Below are positions 29,249 to 30,553 of a stretch of DNA of 30,553 bases, piece after piece (positions within the stretch are counted from its first letter, which is position 1; each line of letters opens with the position of its first letter). The position numbers and the translations under genes are program-made. The DNA is from a virus. The stretch lies in the IMG/VR virus record IMGVR_UViG_3300046001_005505, positions 1-30,553 of that record; one strand, 5' to 3'. The notes beneath the pieces were generated by a model, which did no database searches, had not been told where the DNA came from, and was given only the letters and a program-made list of their open reading frames with translations.

Positions 29249-29502
29249 GCAAAGAACTGTACGAAAAAGCCATGCTAAAGTTCGGACACCAGCGCCAAAT
29301 CCAGAAAGCACTTGAAGAACTCGCGGAGCTTACAATGGCCCTGCATCACTTCAACGAGCAAAAGATGACCGCTGATTCTGTCATCACGGAAATTGCAGAT
29401 GTGACTATCATGTGCGAACAACTCGCTATGATATTCGGGCAGAGCAGGGTGGAGCACTTCAAGAATAAGAAGTTGGAGAGACTTCAGAAGATGGTGGAGT
29501 GA
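29245..29502 (+). CDS. MazG-like nucleotide pyrophosphohydrolase-type protein, 85 aa
   Basis: ALEELAELTMALHH then TEIADVTIMCEQLAMIFG gives the E-E-x-x-E...E-x-x-D metal-binding pattern of the all-alpha MazG/dUTPase-like family. Length of 85 is typical of phage members. It would hydrolyse nucleoside triphosphates or lower (p)ppGpp-like signals; substrate not predictable. The ATG overlaps the previous stop (ATGA). Confidence 0.78.
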   Translation: MSKELYEKAMLKFGHQRQIQKALEELAELTMALHHFNEQKMTADSVITEIADVTIMCEQLAMIFGQSRVEHFKNKKLERLQKMVE

Positions 29503-29568
29503 TGGCCCAGCAATATGAAGCTGACTGTACGTCGACGGCGAGATAGCTCGCAAGGCTTTGGAGGGGAA

Positions 29569-29862
29569 ATGAAACGGTACGAATTCTCAATCACAAGGCA
29601 GAACAGAATCGAGGCTACCGAGTGGCAGAATGGTGACTGGGTTAAGGCCGAAGAGGCTCTTAATAGAATTTCCGAACTCACCGCAGAGCGCGATGAGTAT
29701 AGGGACGCCTCACTGGCACGTGGTGTGAATATTGCCAAGCTAGAGCAGCAGAGGGATGAGGCTAGAGATTTGGTAAAGAGGGTCATCACAAGAGAAGGAA
29801 TGCAGCTTTGGTTTCCGATGATACTGACCGAAGCCGTGAAGCGGTGGGAAGGAGAGAAGTGA
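29569..29862 (+). CDS. Coiled-coil hypothetical protein, 97 aa
   Basis: The ATG at 29569 is chosen for its GGAGGGG ribosome site over an ATG at 29515 with no site. The N-terminus has a strand (KRYEFSITRQN) and the rest is one long Glu/Arg helix (EEALNRISELTAERDEYRDA, LEQQRDEARDLVKRV), likely a coiled coil. End overlaps the next GTG start. Function unknown. Confidence 0.65.
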   Translation: MKRYEFSITRQNRIEATEWQNGDWVKAEEALNRISELTAERDEYRDASLARGVNIAKLEQQRDEARDLVKRVITREGMQLWFPMILTEAVKRWEGEK

Positions 29863-30080
29863 TAATTCCCCCAAACTACCGCAAAGCGAAGCAACCAAAG
29901 TGCCTCAACTGCGTCAGTTACATGGGAATCTACCACGGATATTTGAGCCAGGATAAGTGCGAGATTTTCGGTGTACTGGTGTGCTCAGAGTCCGTGTGCG
30001 ATGAGTATCGCGAGAAGGTAGAACTCGACACTCCGATAGAAATCAAAGAGTGGATGCAGGTGGAAGGAGAGGATAAGTGA
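29859..30080 (+). CDS. Small Cys-rich protein, 73 aa, GTG start
   Basis: GTG at 29859 follows AAGGAG and overlaps the previous stop. KCLNCVSYMG then DKCEIFGVLVCSESVCDEY gives four to five Cys in a spacing that suits a small zinc- or iron-sulphur-type site. The C-terminus is acidic (VELDTPIEIKEWMQVEGEDK). Short proteins of this Cys pattern are frequent in phage early regions; role unknown. Confidence 0.62.
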   Translation: MIIPPNYRKAKQPKCLNCVSYMGIYHGYLSQDKCEIFGVLVCSESVCDEYREKVELDTPIEIKEWMQVEGEDK

Positions 30081-30295
30081 ACGAAGAACACGACTATCGT
30101 ATCTTGGATTTGAAAAGAACCATTGCGGACGATGCTCTCACAATTCACACATGCGAAGAGATTATCGAACGCACAAAGAAAGAGCTTGGAGACTATCGGG
30201 AGCTTTACTTTGATATGAAGAAAGAGCGAGACGCAGCGCTGACAGAAGTCGCGAAGCTCAAGGAACAGATAAACGATATCTACGTGAGGATGTGA
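30077..30295 (+). CDS. Coiled-coil hypothetical protein, 72 aa, GTG start
   Basis: GTG at 30077 overlaps the previous stop (GTGA); GGAGAGG lies upstream. The protein is a single long charged helix (LKRTIADDALTIHTCEEI, then KKERDAALTEVAKLKEQIND). It may form a dimeric coiled coil. No function known. Confidence 0.62.
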   Translation: MNEEHDYRILDLKRTIADDALTIHTCEEIIERTKKELGDYRELYFDMKKERDAALTEVAKLKEQINDIYVRM

Positions 30296-30553
30296 TGGGA
30301 ACCATTTTCGCTGCACTCATCCTTATGCAAGTTAAGCATCTAATCTGCGACTATCCTTTGCAGATTCCTTGGATGCTTGGGAAGTTCAAACCGTATCCTG
30401 ATTTTGTGAGGCCACTGCTGGCTCATTCCATGGTTCACTTCGTAGGAACGCAGATTATGTGCCTCATCTTCGGGTGGCCGCTGTGGTTGGCTGCGCTTGA
30501 CCTCGTGACGCACTTCGTTATCGACCGCCTAAAGGCATCACCTGACCTCGGCG
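30295..30553 (+). CDS. DUF3307-like membrane protein, N-terminal part (cut by right edge)
   Basis: The ATG at 30295 overlaps the previous stop as TGATG. The 86 codons present stay open to the window's end. AALILMQVKHLICDYPLQIP, then LLAHSMVHFVGTQIMCLIFG and LDLVTHFVIDRLKAS, give several membrane helices with the His/Asp pattern of DUF3307-type phage membrane proteins. No enzymatic role is established for this group. The C-terminus is missing. Confidence 0.7.
   Translation, partial: MGTIFAALILMQVKHLICDYPLQIPWMLGKFKPYPDFVRPLLAHSMVHFVGTQIMCLIFGWPLWLAALDLVTHFVIDRLKASPDLG

Noticed and set aside
28781-29311. 176-codon minus-strand frame rich in Ala-Val, and a plus-strand Ala-Thr frame
   Set aside because: Both are by-products of the GGCNAC repeat, which leaves all frames open. 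They lack a start context and do not match between copies A and B.

Overview
The window is part of a double-stranded DNA phage (or prophage) genome with a podovirus-type, short-tailed virion plan. The minus strand carries, in order of transcription, a likely small terminase, ParB-like protein, adenine methylase, large terminase, portal, scaffold, major capsid, decoration protein, head-tail adaptor, tail nozzle, three internal/ejection-type proteins and the start of a fibre or spike. No tape-measure, tail-tube or sheath gene is visible. The host cannot be named from the sequence. Strong AAGGAG-type ribosome sites, a sigma70-like promoter and intrinsic terminators indicate a bacterial host, and ejection-type proteins suggest a Gram-negative one (inference). 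No tRNA, CRISPR array, integrase, polymerase or lysis gene was recognised here.

Layout. (1) 1-21135, minus strand: packaging, head and tail genes, tightly packed, often with stop/start overlaps (TGATG, ATGA). There is one internal terminator just after the capsid gene. The last gene runs off the left edge. (2) 21209-21703, plus strand: a lone VRR-NUC nuclease. A terminator at its 3' end serves the converging minus-strand genes. (3) 21808-24447, minus strand: an HTH protein, a DUF3987-like ATPase with a C-terminal winged helix, a 398-base non-coding region, a second protein with the same winged helix, and a small unknown. (4) 24545-30553, plus strand: a Bet/RecT-type annealing protein followed by about fifteen small, overlapping early/accessory genes. 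These include a thioredoxin-like protein, a MazG-like protein, several Cys-rich proteins and a membrane protein cut by the right edge.

The most striking signal is the non-coding region at 22539-22936. It holds a perfect 35-bp inverted repeat nested around a perfect 18-bp inverted repeat, an AT-rich tract, seven copies of GATCACA/TGTGATC and nine GATC sites in about 250 bp. Two genes that share a winged-helix domain flank it, and the phage encodes its own adenine methylase. I read this as a candidate replication origin or partition-like control locus that may be methylation-sensitive.

Other unusual features are a 9-bp microsatellite coding a (Q/E)(Q/R)L repeat inside the methylase, and a 681/711-bp tandem duplication carrying two genes, one of them a Gly-Tyr/Asn/Asp hexanucleotide-repeat protein. 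Several local domain duplications also occur in the accessory module.
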